This document shows, in pieces, positions 1-8,284 of a stretch of DNA of 64,000 nt. Position numbers and translations under genes: made by a program. The stretch comes from Bin55 sp965205965 (lineage in GTDB: Bacteria > Pseudomonadota > Gammaproteobacteria > Pseudomonadales > Azotimanducaceae), in the NCBI GenBank assembly GCA_965205965.1, contig CBDBHT010000006.1, positions 612,248 to 676,247 of the forward strand. The letters run 5' to 3'. The notes under the pieces were generated by a model. The model saw only the letters and a list, made by a program, of their open reading frames with translations. It was not told the DNA's origin and did no database searches. Position 1 is the stretch's first letter. Each line of letters starts with the position of its first letter.

Positions 1-1023
1 GGCAACCGCTGCGCTGACGGGATGGCCGGTGTAAGTGAATCCGTGGCCAAAGATCCCTGATTTGTTTGTTGCATTGACGATAGGTTCGTACATGAACTTG
101 GGAATCAATACCGCACTGATGGGCAGGTACGCACTCGAAAGTGCCTTGGCCAGACTCATGGTCGTTGGCTTGATACCCATCGTCTGGCAACCAAATGGGT
201 TTCCCGTGCGTCCAAAACCGCAGATAATCTCGTCGTCAATGAAATGAATTCGATATTTGCGTAGGATAGATTGTATTTTTTTGTAATAGCCATCCGGCGG
301 AATCACAACCCCGCCCACGCCAAGAATCGGCTCGGCAATGAATGCAGCGATGGTTTCTGGTCCTTCCGCTTGAATCAAATCTTCTAAATTGTTAGCAAGA
401 CGCGCAGTGAACTGTTCTTCCGTTTCACCTTCTAGTGCATTGCGATAATAAAAAGGAGAATCCGTGTGGAGTACACCAGGAATGGGCAAGTCGAAATTTT
501 GATGGAATGCTGGTAGCCCCGTAAGACTGCCGGATACAATCGTAACTCCGTGGTATGCTCCGAGTCGGGAAATTATCTTTTTCTTTTGAGGTTTTCCAAC
601 GAGATTGTGGTAGTGCCACATAAGTTTAACTTGAGTATCATTGGCATCCGATCCGGATAATCCGAAGAATACGCGATCCGCATTGAACGGGACCAACTCT
701 TTCAGTTTTTCTGCAAGCAATACGCTTGGTTCGTTCGTCGCCCCGGCAAAGAGCTGGGAATAAGAAAGTTTTTCCATCTGTTGACGACCTGCCTCAACTA
801 GTTCTTCGACCCCGTAACCAAGAGCAGTACACCAGAGACCTGCCATGCCTTCTAGATATTGCTTGCCATGATTGTCCCAAAGGTAGACGTCTTTGGCTCG
901 CATGTGCACCGATGGACCGCGTCGATGGTAATCAGCTAAATTTGTTGTTGGATGAAGCAGGTGCTTTAGATCGCGCATTTCGATCGAGTCTGGTGCGAAC
1001 TCGTTATGTAACAAGTCTGCCAT
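1..1023 (-). CDS. Class III aminotransferase (pyruvate-dependent omega-transaminase type), C-terminus beyond window
   Basis: PLP-dependent transaminase of fold type I, 341 residues visible; the family is about 450 long, so the C-terminal quarter lies off the left edge. The chosen start is the ATG at 1023 (MADLLHNEFAPD). Family motifs on the minus strand are HYHNLVGKP with the downstream AYHG, DDEIICGFGRTG (cofactor-binding Asp), the PLP-lysine segment SLAKALSSAYLPIS and GHGFTYTGHPVSAAVA. These fit the omega-amino acid/taurine/putrescine:pyruvate transaminases. It lies 109 bases downstream of alanine dehydrogenase on the same strand, so the two are probably co-transcribed: the transaminase would turn pyruvate into alanine and the dehydrogenase would regenerate pyruvate. 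The amine donor cannot be read from sequence; taurine is one possibility. No clear Shine-Dalgarno precedes the start. Confidence 0.85.
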   Translation of the reverse strand, partial: MADLLHNEFAPDSIEMRDLKHLLHPTTNLADYHRRGPSVHMRAKDVYLWDNHGKQYLEGMAGLWCTALGYGVEELVEAGRQQMEKLSYSQLFAGATNEPSVLLAEKLKELVPFNADRVFFGLSGSDANDTQVKLMWHYHNLVGKPQKKKIISRLGAYHGVTIVSGSLTGLPAFHQNFDLPIPGVLHTDSPFYYRNALEGETEEQFTARLANNLEDLIQAEGPETIAAFIAEPILGVGGVVIPPDGYYKKIQSILRKYRIHFIDDEIICGFGRTGNPFGCQTMGIKPTTMSLAKALSSAYLPISAVLIPKFMYEPIVNATNKSGIFGHGFTYTGHPVSAAVA

Positions 1024-1132
1024 TAGTGGAAGGTTCTGATTTGGCAATCTGAGATACACACGGCGGTGCCGAGGCGAAAGGAAGGAGGAAAGATCCTCGA
1101 CACTGCGTGCAAGAAATATGCTGGTTTACGCG

Positions 1133-2245
1133 CTACGCCGCGTCCAGCAACTCTATATCTATAGATGGGCAGCCAAGTGATACTGCGACCGCCGGGTGGT
1201 ATATCGAACCGGCGTGGATGTTTAAGCCATCAGCAAAATGAGGATCTGATTGCAACGCTTTCTTCCAGCCAAGGTCAGCAATCTTTTGTACAAAAGGCAA
1301 AGTCGCATCGTTCAGTGCCAGCGTTGCCGTACGGGCAACGGCCCCGGGCATATTAGTAACGCAGTAGTGAACGACGCCATCAACGATAAACATTGGATGA
1401 TCGTGAGTCGTGGGGTGACTCGTCTCGAAGCAACCTCCTTGATCAATTGAGATATCGACGATCGCCGCACCGTCAGGCATCCGTTCAATATCACTACGTG
1501 AGACGACCCTTGGAGCCGTGGCACCAGGAATTAATATCGCTCCAATAACAAGGTCTGCTTCTTCGACTAGTCCAGTAATCACTTCAGTTTCTGATGGTGC
1601 GACATCAATGGGAGCATCGAATTCATTCGGTAATTGTTCGACGCGTTTGGAGTTCCTTTCAACAATAGTAACTCGAGCACCGAGACCGAGAGCCATTTGT
1701 GCAGCATTAGTTCCAGCTATGCCACCACCTATGATGACGACATGTGCAGGCGGTACGTCTAGAACTCCACCAAGTAAAACTCCGCGGCCACCTGACGCCC
1801 TTTCAAGCGCGTGAGCACCTACCTGAATAGACATACGTCCGGCAATGGCACTCATCGGCATAAGTAATGGTAAACCTCCGATGGGAGAAGTTACGGTTTC
1901 ATAGGCAATTGCCGTGGCCCCTGAGTCAAGGAGAGCTTCCGCTTGAGAACGATCGACGGCAAGGTGTAAGTACGTGAAAATTGTTTGACCTTCGCGCAAG
2001 TACGAACATTCCGTGGGATTGGGTTCCTTTACCTTGACGATAAGGTCCGCACTCCATGCATCCTCAAGAGTACCTATACGTGCTCCCACAGATACGTACA
2101 TATCGTTATCGAAGCCTATGGCAATACTAGCATCTTTCTGTACCGTGACTTGGTGCCCTTGGTCAACAAGCTCAGCTACCGAGGAGGGCGTTAAACCAAC
2201 TCGGTATTCATGAACTTTGGTTTCTTTGGGTACACCAATGTGCAC
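1133..2245 (-). CDS. ald: Alanine dehydrogenase
   Basis: NAD-dependent oxidative deamination of L-alanine to pyruvate and ammonia. The N-terminus HIGVPKETKVHEYRVGLTP and the segments TIFTYLHLAVD and TAIAYETV are the family's substrate-site blocks. IGGGIAGTNAAQMALGLGA is the Rossmann glycine loop, followed by VTIVERN. An in-frame ATG lies upstream at 2281, but I chose the GTG at 2245: it has GGAG 7 bases upstream and gives the family's normal N-terminus and a normal 371-residue length. The gene is divergent from an Lrp/AsnC regulator, the usual arrangement for ald, and runs toward the aminotransferase. The reading frame is intact. Confidence 0.93.
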   Translation of the reverse strand: MHIGVPKETKVHEYRVGLTPSSVAELVDQGHQVTVQKDASIAIGFDNDMYVSVGARIGTLEDAWSADLIVKVKEPNPTECSYLREGQTIFTYLHLAVDRSQAEALLDSGATAIAYETVTSPIGGLPLLMPMSAIAGRMSIQVGAHALERASGGRGVLLGGVLDVPPAHVVIIGGGIAGTNAAQMALGLGARVTIVERNSKRVEQLPNEFDAPIDVAPSETEVITGLVEEADLVIGAILIPGATAPRVVSRSDIERMPDGAAIVDISIDQGGCFETSHPTTHDHPMFIVDGVVHYCVTNMPGAVARTATLALNDATLPFVQKIADLGWKKALQSDPHFADGLNIHAGSIYHPAVAVSLGCPSIDIELLDAA

Positions 2246-2369
2246 GCTAGATCTCCAATCTGGCGATACGTCTGAATACATTACAGGTTTTTACAAGAAA
2301 TTTGATTGCAAAATACGCGAAGGATATGCATTTGTATGCAGTATTATTTGAAAATGAAATATTTTATTG
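2246..2369. promoter_or_regulatory. Divergent ald / Lrp control region
   Basis: This AT-rich spacer lies between the two divergent starts. It contains TATGCATTTGTATGCA (a TATGCA direct repeat, part of it self-complementary as ATGCAT) around 2324-2340 and an A/T-rich tract before the regulator start. Lrp-family proteins bind degenerate AT-rich palindromes, so this is the likely operator. The operator call is inferred, with no consensus match. Confidence 0.4.
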
Positions 2370-2855
2370 ATGGAATATTCGAATATGGATCGTATAGATC
2401 GAAAGATATTGTATGAGTTACAGTTGGATGGTCGGATTAGCAATGTGGAACTTGCGTTGAGAGTGAATTTGTCGGAGTCGGCATGTCTACGTAGGGTTAA
2501 GCGATTGGAAGACAGTGACTTGATTCGAGGCTACGTTTGCTTACTGGATCAGTCATTAGCAGGATATCCCGACAACGTGTTCGTGCAAATCACTTTGGAA
2601 AGTCAACAAAGTAACGATCTCGCCACGTTTGAACGTGAAGTTATCAAACATCCGCAAGTCATGGAATGCCATATGATGTCGGGTTCATTTGACTATTTGT
2701 TGCACGTGATCGTTGCCGATGTTCGAGATTACGAGCAGCTGCATAGTCAACATCTTACGCGCTTGCCAGGCGTAGCTCGGGTCCAATCAAGTTTCGGACT
2801 GCGTACCGTGACCAAACGTACTGAAATGCCGGTTGCTACGGATGTTAGCGTATAG
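2370..2855 (+). CDS. Lrp/AsnC-family transcriptional regulator (probable regulator of ald)
   Basis: A 161-residue protein with an N-terminal helix-turn-helix (MDRIDRKILYELQLDGRIS, then VNLSESACLRRVKRLE) and a C-terminal ligand-binding RAM domain (residues about 70-150, with the block CHMMSGSFDYLLHVIVAD). Length and layout match Lrp/AsnC proteins. Three in-frame starts are possible: TTG 2367, ATG 2370 and ATG 2385. None has a good Shine-Dalgarno; ATG 2385 would match the usual N-terminus best. Position opposite ald suggests an alanine- or leucine-responsive activator of that gene. Confidence 0.9.
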   Translation: MEYSNMDRIDRKILYELQLDGRISNVELALRVNLSESACLRRVKRLEDSDLIRGYVCLLDQSLAGYPDNVFVQITLESQQSNDLATFEREVIKHPQVMECHMMSGSFDYLLHVIVADVRDYEQLHSQHLTRLPGVARVQSSFGLRTVTKRTEMPVATDVSV

Positions 2856-2878
2856 GTTTCGACGCTTAAGAAGCCAAG

Positions 2879-3116
2879 CAGTCTGCGCCGCAGGACTTGC
2901 TGGACAAGGTAAGTTTCGGCATTTCCATCATACAGCTGTCAAAAATCCTTAGGCAATGTCCAGAAGCGGCCCAAACCCTCGCATGGGAACGGTTTTCTTG
3001 CTTCTTATTGCGGGTTTTGCGCCGTTTTCCGGCCCGTTCTCGTCAACAGGGCGCCAGTCCTCCCGTTCAATCGCCGCAAGTTGAGTGCCAGACAGACCAA
3101 TCGTCCATTCCCCTTG
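2879..3116 (-). mobile_element. IS1182-like element, 3' end fragment
   Basis: It begins with the terminal repeat CAGTCTGCGCCGCAGG and reads inward to the C-terminus of an IS1182-type transposase (GEWT..LSGTQLAAIER on the minus strand). The same 240-base end recurs at 10409-10630 (opposite strand) and 17463-17703. It was one piece with 4308-4458 until an IS5-type element split it. Confidence 0.75.
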
Positions 3117-4307
3117 GGAAGGTCTGAACAAGCTCGTTCAAGACCGGGAAATTGCTGATAGAGGCTGAGAATCTATCCGATGGGGCGTTTTGGCTGTGCC
3201 CTATCGCCTCTGGAGCTCGATTTCCTCCCGATTTCATCGCCTGACGCGATCTGCAGGCGGATTCATCCCGCGTCAGGTCGCTACGCGGCGGCCAGCAATC
3301 AGCAGATTAGTGAACCCCAGCAGCAACGCCAGCCGTTGCGTGTTTTTGGCCAGACCCCGATAGCGCACCTTGGCGTATCCGAAGTGCCGCTTCACGTACA
3401 GGAACGGATGCTCCACTTTGGCACGCTTTGGCACGCACTGAGGCCTTGCACTTCTCTCGCATCCTCGCAGGGTCGTCCGGTGCCAGTCGGCGGCGCACAT
3501 CCGGACGCATCGCCACCTGCCAGGCTACCTTCGATCCCTGGAACTCCGGACGTTTGTCGATGCCTTGATATCCTGCATCGCCCCAAACCGTCGTCTCGCC
3601 TCCGTGTAACAGCCGGTGTGCCTGAGCCAGATCCGACGCATGGGCCGCCGTGGTGGCCACACTATGTGTCAGACCCGATGTCGCATCCACACCGATATGC
3701 GCCTTCATGCCGAAATGCCACTGGTTGCCTTTCTTGGCCTGATGCATCTCCGGATCCCGCTCCTGCCGCCGGTTCTTCGTTGACGATGGTGCCTCGATCA
3801 GGGTCGCATCCACCATCCACGATCGTTCCCTGCTTCATGCGATGACCACAGGATGCCAGATGCGCGTTGATGGCTCCGAACAACCGCCTCGCCCAGATCA
3901 TGCTTCTCCAGCAAGTGCCGGAAGTTCAGGATCGTCGTCTCATCCGGCAGCGCATCCGTCAGTCGCAATCCCACAAACCGACGCACGGACTCCGCCTCGT
4001 AGAGCAGATCCTCCATCCCCGGATCACTCAGGTTATAGAACAACTGCACGCAATGAACCCGCAGCATCACGCCCAGCGGGTACGGCTGCCGATCGCAGCC
4101 GGCCTTCGGATAGAACGGCTCGATCCGACCTTCCAGTCGTTCCCAGGGGATCAGTTGCTCCATTCGCTCCAGAAAGAGCTCCCGCCGTGTGCGACGCTTC
4201 TTCCGGTCGTATTCCAACTCCGCAAAGGTCAATTGCCCCATAACTGATCTATCCCATGCTCGAAGATTTTACCCATTATGCCAGATGTCGACTTATTCAG
4301 ACCTTCC
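3117..4307 (-). mobile_element. IS5-family insertion sequence, inserted in the IS1182 remnant
   Basis: The element is 1191 bp with terminal inverted repeats GGAAGGTCTGAACAAG and CTTATTCAGACCTTCC. It is flanked by a 4-bp duplication CTTG (3113-3116 and 4308-4311). Removing it and one CTTG rejoins the IS1182 coding sequence as found intact near 10385-10410, which fixes the boundaries. Confidence 0.85.
3273..4241 (-). pseudogene. IS5-family transposase, broken by frameshifts
   Basis: The protein would be about 320 residues. It reads in successive frames: an N-terminal piece MGQLTFAELEYDRKKRRTRR to about 3885, a short middle piece FGAINAHLASCGHRMKQGTI, the DDE region with VDATLIEAP and GDAGYQG, and after another shift near 3480 the C-terminal HPFLYVKRHFGYAKVRYRGL with the catalytic Glu region. 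At least three frame changes are needed, so no full transposase is made. The motifs are typical of IS5-family enzymes. Confidence 0.85.
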
Positions 4308-4458
4308 CTTGCACCTGCTCCAGTCCGCGGACACTGAAGCGGCGAAAACCCATCACGTGCTTGATCCAGCCGATCGGTGCTTCCGCCATCCACTTCCGCT
4401 GTGCATAAACCGCACGACTTTCCCGGCTGGTCAGACGCTGCGCCATCCGCGCCGAGGC
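4308..4458 (-). mobile_element. IS1182-like transposase C-terminal fragment
   Basis: The minus strand encodes REGRAVYAQRKWMAEAPIGW and IKHVMGFRRFSVRG, the conserved C-terminal block of IS1182-type transposases. It is the continuation of 2879-3116 across the IS5 insertion and closely matches 10260-10410. Confidence 0.75.
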
Positions 4459-4463
4459 GGGAC

Positions 4464-4826
4464 CTGCCGATTACACATAAGTACAGCTTAACTTCTTATA
4501 GTGGCTGCTGCTGACCAGCCTGCAGTCTGCGCCGTAGAAACGTAGGGATGCTCTTTAGTAGGAAAGATCATCTAAAATGCGTATTAATGAAGTATAGAAT
4601 TCCTGTTCTGAGTTATTTACAAACTATCCATCCTGAAAAATATACCAGAAATTTTCTACGGCGCAGACTGCCTGGCGATTGGTCGCACTCACCCGCTTGG
4701 GACGCGCCCCCTCGGAACTGCCCGCCGAGACGATGCTCACCGACATCAAACTCACCGTGTTGCGAGACTTGACCTTGGATGACCCACGCAACCCGTCACC
4801 CAACGATCTCGGCAAGGCACTCCTCC
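4464..4826 (+). mobile_element. Tn5-like (IS4 superfamily) mini-element, left end and C-terminal coding remnant
   Basis: It starts with terminal repeat CTGCCGATTACACA and encodes on the plus strand VALTRLGRAPSELPAETMLT and the following SPNDLGKALL, the dimerisation-domain region of a Tn5-like transposase. A 148-bp MITE interrupts it at 4523-4670 and an ISAs1 derivative truncates it at 4827. Complete relatives are at 58603-58901 and 60928-61357. Confidence 0.7.
4523..4670. repeat. 148-bp MITE (family 1), copy 1
   Basis: Terminal inverted repeats are CAGTCTGCGCCGTAGAAA and its complement (TTTTCTACGGCGCAGACTG). The interior is AT-rich and non-coding. It is flanked by a 4-bp duplication CCTG (4519-4522, 4671-4674), and the uninterrupted site is seen at 58653-58670. 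Other copies are at 21354-21501 and 46715-46861. The first 12 bases match the ends of the IS1182-like element, a possible source of transposase. Confidence 0.9.
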
Positions 4827-5195
4827 CAGGGCAATCGCATTTGGAATTTCGTGTTTGATTGGCGTGTCCGCTTGTGTCAGACTCCGTCGCCGATTCCAGG
4901 GACGAAGAACGGGATGCTGGATGTTCCCCTGCTATTTCATGAAGTTGAGGACCCACGGCGAAGCAACGCGACGCGCCATGATTTGCAGGAGATGCTACTG
5001 ATTGCCCTGCTGTCGGCACTGTCTGGTGGCGAGGGATGCGTGGACATGGAGTGCTTTGGTCGGGCGAAAGAGGGATTTCTGCGTCTGTTTCTGCGGCTTG
5101 AACACGGCATTCCGAGTCACGATGCCTTGACTTCCCTCCTGGACATGGTTCGCGCCGCCCTGCAGCTTGAGTAAATTTCAAATGCGATTGCCCTG
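4827..5195 (+). mobile_element. ISAs1-family deletion derivative (369 bp)
   Basis: Both ends are present as inverted repeats: CAGGGCAATCGCATTTG at the left and CAAATGCGATTGCCCTG at the right. The inside is a transposase reduced to its N-terminus joined to the last few C-terminal residues. It has no obvious target duplication. Confidence 0.8.
4914..5174 (+). pseudogene. ISAs1-family transposase, N-terminal fragment fused to C-terminal tail
   Basis: The 86-residue product begins MLDVPLLFHEVEDPRRSNAT and contains ALLSALSGGEGCVDMECFGR and GIPSHDALTSLLDM, the conserved H-repeat/ISAs1 N-terminal region. It then jumps to VRAALQLE, the C-terminus seen also at 21250-21280. The catalytic core is deleted. 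Confidence 0.8.
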
Positions 5196-5202
5196 CTGCG
5201 GC

Positions 5203-5569
5203 CTGCCGATTACACACATCTCCCGCTTGACTTCTATTTGTCGGGTCGCAATAGTTTATAGACGTAGTCGGGTCCTTTCTGGTGGGCGAGGCGGATGAGT
5301 CGCTGGTAGGCATCGGCCTGATGCATTAAGGCTGTGTATCCCTTCCAGATCGTCTCGTACCCGGGCGGGCGATTGCTGCGACGGTTCGGGAAGCCGGGCC
5401 CGGCATGGCGATGGCTAGGAGTGCCTTACCGAGATCGTCGGGGGGCGGGCTGCGTAGGTCATCCAAGGTCAGGTTCCCGTAGCACGGTGAGCATCGTCCC
5501 GGTGGGCAGTTCCGGGGTGTCGCGTCCCAAGCGGGTGAGTGTGACCAATCGCCCAGCCCAGTACCCACC
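5203..5569 (-). mobile_element. Tn5-like mini-element, 3' half (split by the DruA-IS4 insertion)
   Basis: Its outer end is CTGCCGATTACACACATC. The minus strand encodes a degraded Tn5-type C-terminus (YETIWKGYTALMHQADAYQR). Its other part continues at 8107-8284 beyond the 2.5-kb insertion. Confidence 0.7.
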
Positions 5570-5686
5570 CAATGGCATTCGTTTAGTGAATTTTGCCATT
5601 CGGTTAAGGATTCGGTCTTGGGCCTTGGTTATCCGCTGATTTTTTATTCCGTTTTAGCGAGTTGCCGGTGCCGGTGCTCCCCTGCT

Positions 5687-5968
5687 TCACTGCCACTTTC
5701 CGACCGGTTTTCGGGATCGCCGTTCATAGGACCTACCCGGATGGAGCCGTTGCCGACACCGGACGATCTCGCCGACCATACGAGTCACGGTTTCCCGGAG
5801 GGCGGATGCATGCTGAAGTAGCAGGCTCTCGATGTTGGCCGCCACCGCCGCAAGTCCGTGCTTGAAATTCGTCTGCATCAGCGGCTTGCCGTCGTTCGGC
5901 AGCCCCCCGTTCAAAGGATCCTCGCCGTGGTTGGCGAACAGCCGGGTCATGGCAATGAGGGTGAAGCA
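5687..5968 (-). pseudogene. C-terminal continuation of the DruA-IS4 transposase in a shifted frame
   Basis: After ...ERGVKQELYA the 664-residue frame runs into a short unrelated tail. Another frame continues exactly with CFTLIAMTRLFANHGEDPLN and then NFKHGLAAVAANIESLLLQH, the standard IS4 C-terminus. The divergent copy at 50136-51011 has the two parts in one frame, so this copy has a 2-base change (an extra TG in GCATGTGCTTC) near 5965. The last helices of the nuclease fold would be missing unless ribosomes shift frame. Confidence 0.8.
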
Positions 5969-7941
5969 CATGCATACAGTTCCTGTTTCACGCCGCGTTC
6001 GCTTTGCCCATGAAAGTCCTCAACCTCCATCAGCCGTTTGGATACCTTGTACAGTTCCTCGATGCCCCATCTCGCGTGATACAGATCCGACAGTTGGTCG
6101 ATGGAATACTGGTCCCGGTCCAGCAGGGTCGTGCCCAGGATGAAGACGGTATCGCCCACGGCATATTGCACCAGCCGCAAGCGGTGCGGGCCGAATGCGG
6201 CTCCGGGGTTCCTTCGGCGTAGTCGGGGAACGACCTCGATGACCGTATCCCGGCGGCTGTCGTGGATGAAGCGGTCGACATCGATACCGGTTTTCCGTTG
6301 CATCCGGAACACCGCGTGCAGTCCCCGGATCGCATGCGCGTGCAGCATCTCGTAGGAATAATAGCCCCGGTCATAGACCACCACATCGTTCGCCGACAAC
6401 ACGTTCAGGTGGGCCAGTGCCGCCGCGCGCTCGTTTCCATGCGCATGCAGGTCGAAGTCGACCGGTAGTCGGGCCTGCAGCCGATACAGGCAACTCACCA
6501 GACCCTGCGGATAATGGGCACCGTCTACCGGCGTCCGCCAGCCTTCATGCACCCGTCCACGCGGCAGGTTCAGGGAATTTCCATCGACCGCAAACACCCG
6601 ATGCCCTTGCCACCGCCAATCCGTGTCGGGACGGGCTTTCCGTGCGGGCCGGGGTCGGCCTTCGGCGTCGAAGAGCACCTTGAGGATTGCCTGGTGCAAG
6701 GTCTTGAACAGCTGCTCGTCCAGCCTGGCCCGGGCACTGCAGATGGAGGACGGCGACACCGGAGCCAGCTGTGGCAGTTCGATCCCCATCGTCCGGCACT
6801 GCCCCCACAGTTCGGCCAGCGTGGTCGCATATCCTGGACGCCCCTTCGAGAACACCAACCGGAAAACGAACAGCACGACCACCAGCGTGTTCAGCACGCG
6901 CCGCCGCCGCCGCCAGAGCCGGTCATGCCGGTTGGCGACACCTACGAGCGTCTCGACGATGATTCCGCTCCAGAGCCGGACAAACGCATCCTCCGGAGCC
7001 AAGACTGTTGCCGGCGACCTGCGGGAACGGCGTCCGGATCGACGGGAGCCGGTCAGCAGCACCTGCTTCCAGTCTCTCGTCAGCGGATACAGGTAAACGT
7101 CCTTCGGCGTCCTGCCTGCCTCCGACGCACTCGCCTTGCGTCCCTTCGTCCGGCCCATGCACTGCCAGTTGGCCGCACGGTAGCAGGTCCCCCGGTACTT
7201 CGCCGGATCCACAAAGGTCTCCGCCAGTACCGGCTCCAGGCCGTGCCGCTCCTTCCAGTCCCCGGGCAGCCGCCGAACCGCCATCGACAGGGCCTTCGAG
7301 GCCAGATACGGAACCCGAACCCAAGGGAAGATCAAGAACCGGGAGTTGCTCACCACCCCCTTCAGACGCTTCGCCCGATCCCGATCCCGCCAGCCAATCC
7401 AGGCGTCACGACAGGGCAGCCGGGTCGTGCCCGCCTCAAACAGCAGACAGCCCAGCTTGCGACCCCGACGATCCCGCAGCCAGTAGCGCAGGAAACAGCC
7501 GAACGGATGCCGGTAACCCAGCTCATGATGCCGATCCACCAATTCCTTCCATTCCTCAACAGCCTCCCCCTCCGCCACAACCTCCAGTTCCAGCGGCATC
7601 AGCTCCTTCAACTCACACTCTATGGCGGAGCCCGGATCCGAGCGACTCGTATGCCGCGGTCTCCGACCCCCGGTTCCCGTTCTCGATCCCGGTCGCTTCG
7701 CCGGCAGCGACACGATGCCGCAGGCCTCCAGCTGCTCCAGCATCCGCAGACAGGACCCTAGTCGATCCCGACCCTTCGGCGTGAACCAGCCCAAATGAGT
7801 GCACAGGGTGGCAGCCAACTCATGGCGGCTCAGTGCCGGAAACATTTTCACCGTCTTCTGAAGGTCCGCAATCTGACGGCGGGTCAGCCGCGTGCCACAG
7901 AAGGTGGTCGACTTCAGGTTCTCGATTCGGGAATCCATCAC
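5947..7941 (-). CDS. IS4-family transposase with N-terminal DruA/DUF4338 region
   Basis: A 664-residue frame. Residues about 10-290 resemble DruA (DUF4338) of Druantia phage-defence loci: TRRQIADLQKTVKMFPALSR, ELVDRHHELGYRHPFG, WIGWRDRDRAKRLKGVVSNS, RFLIFPWVRVPYLASKAL, AETFVDPAKYRGTCYRAANW, GRTKG. Residues about 340-664 are an IS4-type DDE nuclease: Asp453 in FAVDGNSLNLPR, Asp524 in VVVYDRGYYSYEML, and Glu628 within the Y-x2-R-x3-E-x6-K signature YHARWGIEELYKVSK. The C-terminal 90 residues continue in another frame (5687-5968). The role would be cut-and-paste transposition; the DruA part may aid DNA binding, but its function is not known to me. Starts are possible at 7941 or the adjacent ATG. 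Confidence 0.85.
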   Translation of the reverse strand: MMDSRIENLKSTTFCGTRLTRRQIADLQKTVKMFPALSRHELAATLCTHLGWFTPKGRDRLGSCLRMLEQLEACGIVSLPAKRPGSRTGTGGRRPRHTSRSDPGSAIECELKELMPLELEVVAEGEAVEEWKELVDRHHELGYRHPFGCFLRYWLRDRRGRKLGCLLFEAGTTRLPCRDAWIGWRDRDRAKRLKGVVSNSRFLIFPWVRVPYLASKALSMAVRRLPGDWKERHGLEPVLAETFVDPAKYRGTCYRAANWQCMGRTKGRKASASEAGRTPKDVYLYPLTRDWKQVLLTGSRRSGRRSRRSPATVLAPEDAFVRLWSGIIVETLVGVANRHDRLWRRRRRVLNTLVVVLFVFRLVFSKGRPGYATTLAELWGQCRTMGIELPQLAPVSPSSICSARARLDEQLFKTLHQAILKVLFDAEGRPRPARKARPDTDWRWQGHRVFAVDGNSLNLPRGRVHEGWRTPVDGAHYPQGLVSCLYRLQARLPVDFDLHAHGNERAAALAHLNVLSANDVVVYDRGYYSYEMLHAHAIRGLHAVFRMQRKTGIDVDRFIHDSRRDTVIEVVPRLRRRNPGAAFGPHRLRLVQYAVGDTVFILGTTLLDRDQYSIDQLSDLYHARWGIEELYKVSKRLMEVEDFHGQSERGVKQELYACASPSLP

Positions 7942-8106
7942 GTTTGCACCAGAGATAATCTAACTAAGCGTAGATTGCCATAACCCATGCTGAAACGTAA
8001 GTGTTTTTGAAGAACCCTAAAAGAACTGAATATGTTTCAGTATATCAACCGGTTACACGACATCCTCAAAGACCAGGATCCCTTTCCGCTAATCCGAATG
8101 CCATTG

Positions 8107-8284
8107 AGTGTCCACCGCGCGCAGGGTCACGGTGCGCTGCAGGGCTTCGACCCAGCACCCGGTCTTGAGCAGCCGGAACCAGTCTTCGATGCGCCAGTGT
8201 AGACGATACCACTCCAGCATCTGCAGTCTGGTCAGCAGCCACTATAAAGAAGTTAAGCTGTACTTATGTGTAATCGGCAGACTG
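8107..8284 (-). mobile_element. Tn5-like mini-element, 5' half with catalytic-region remnant
   Basis: The outer end at 8271-8284 is TGTGTAATCGGCAG. Reading inward on the minus strand gives WYRLHWRIEDWFRLLKTGCW, the Tn5/IS4 Y-R-E-K block, then LQRTVTLRAVDT where the DruA-IS4 element interrupts. It joins 5203-5569. Confidence 0.7.

Larger units (their letters stand above)
5570..8106 (-). mobile_element. DruA-IS4 insertion sequence (2537 bp)
   Basis: The ends are inverted repeats CAATGGCATTCG. Flanks AGTACCCACC (5560-5569) and AGTGTCCACC (8107-8116) agree at 8 of 10 positions, consistent with an old 10-bp target duplication typical of the IS4 group. The target is a Tn5-like mini-element whose coding sequence resumes on both sides. 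It contains one large transposase gene on the minus strand. Related partial copies are at 45818-46714, 49954-51098 and 59739-60284. Confidence 0.85.

Noticed and set aside
6514..7761. 415-codon open frame on the plus strand
   Set aside because: It is antisense to the DruA-IS4 transposase, whose motifs are unmistakable; the product is Pro/Arg-rich and low in complexity, as expected of a GC-rich shadow frame.
5570..8106. DruA hit considered as part of a Druantia defence locus
   Set aside because: No DruB-E, helicase or methylase genes nearby, and the gene is bounded by IS inverted repeats with a fused DDE nuclease, so it is a transposon gene.
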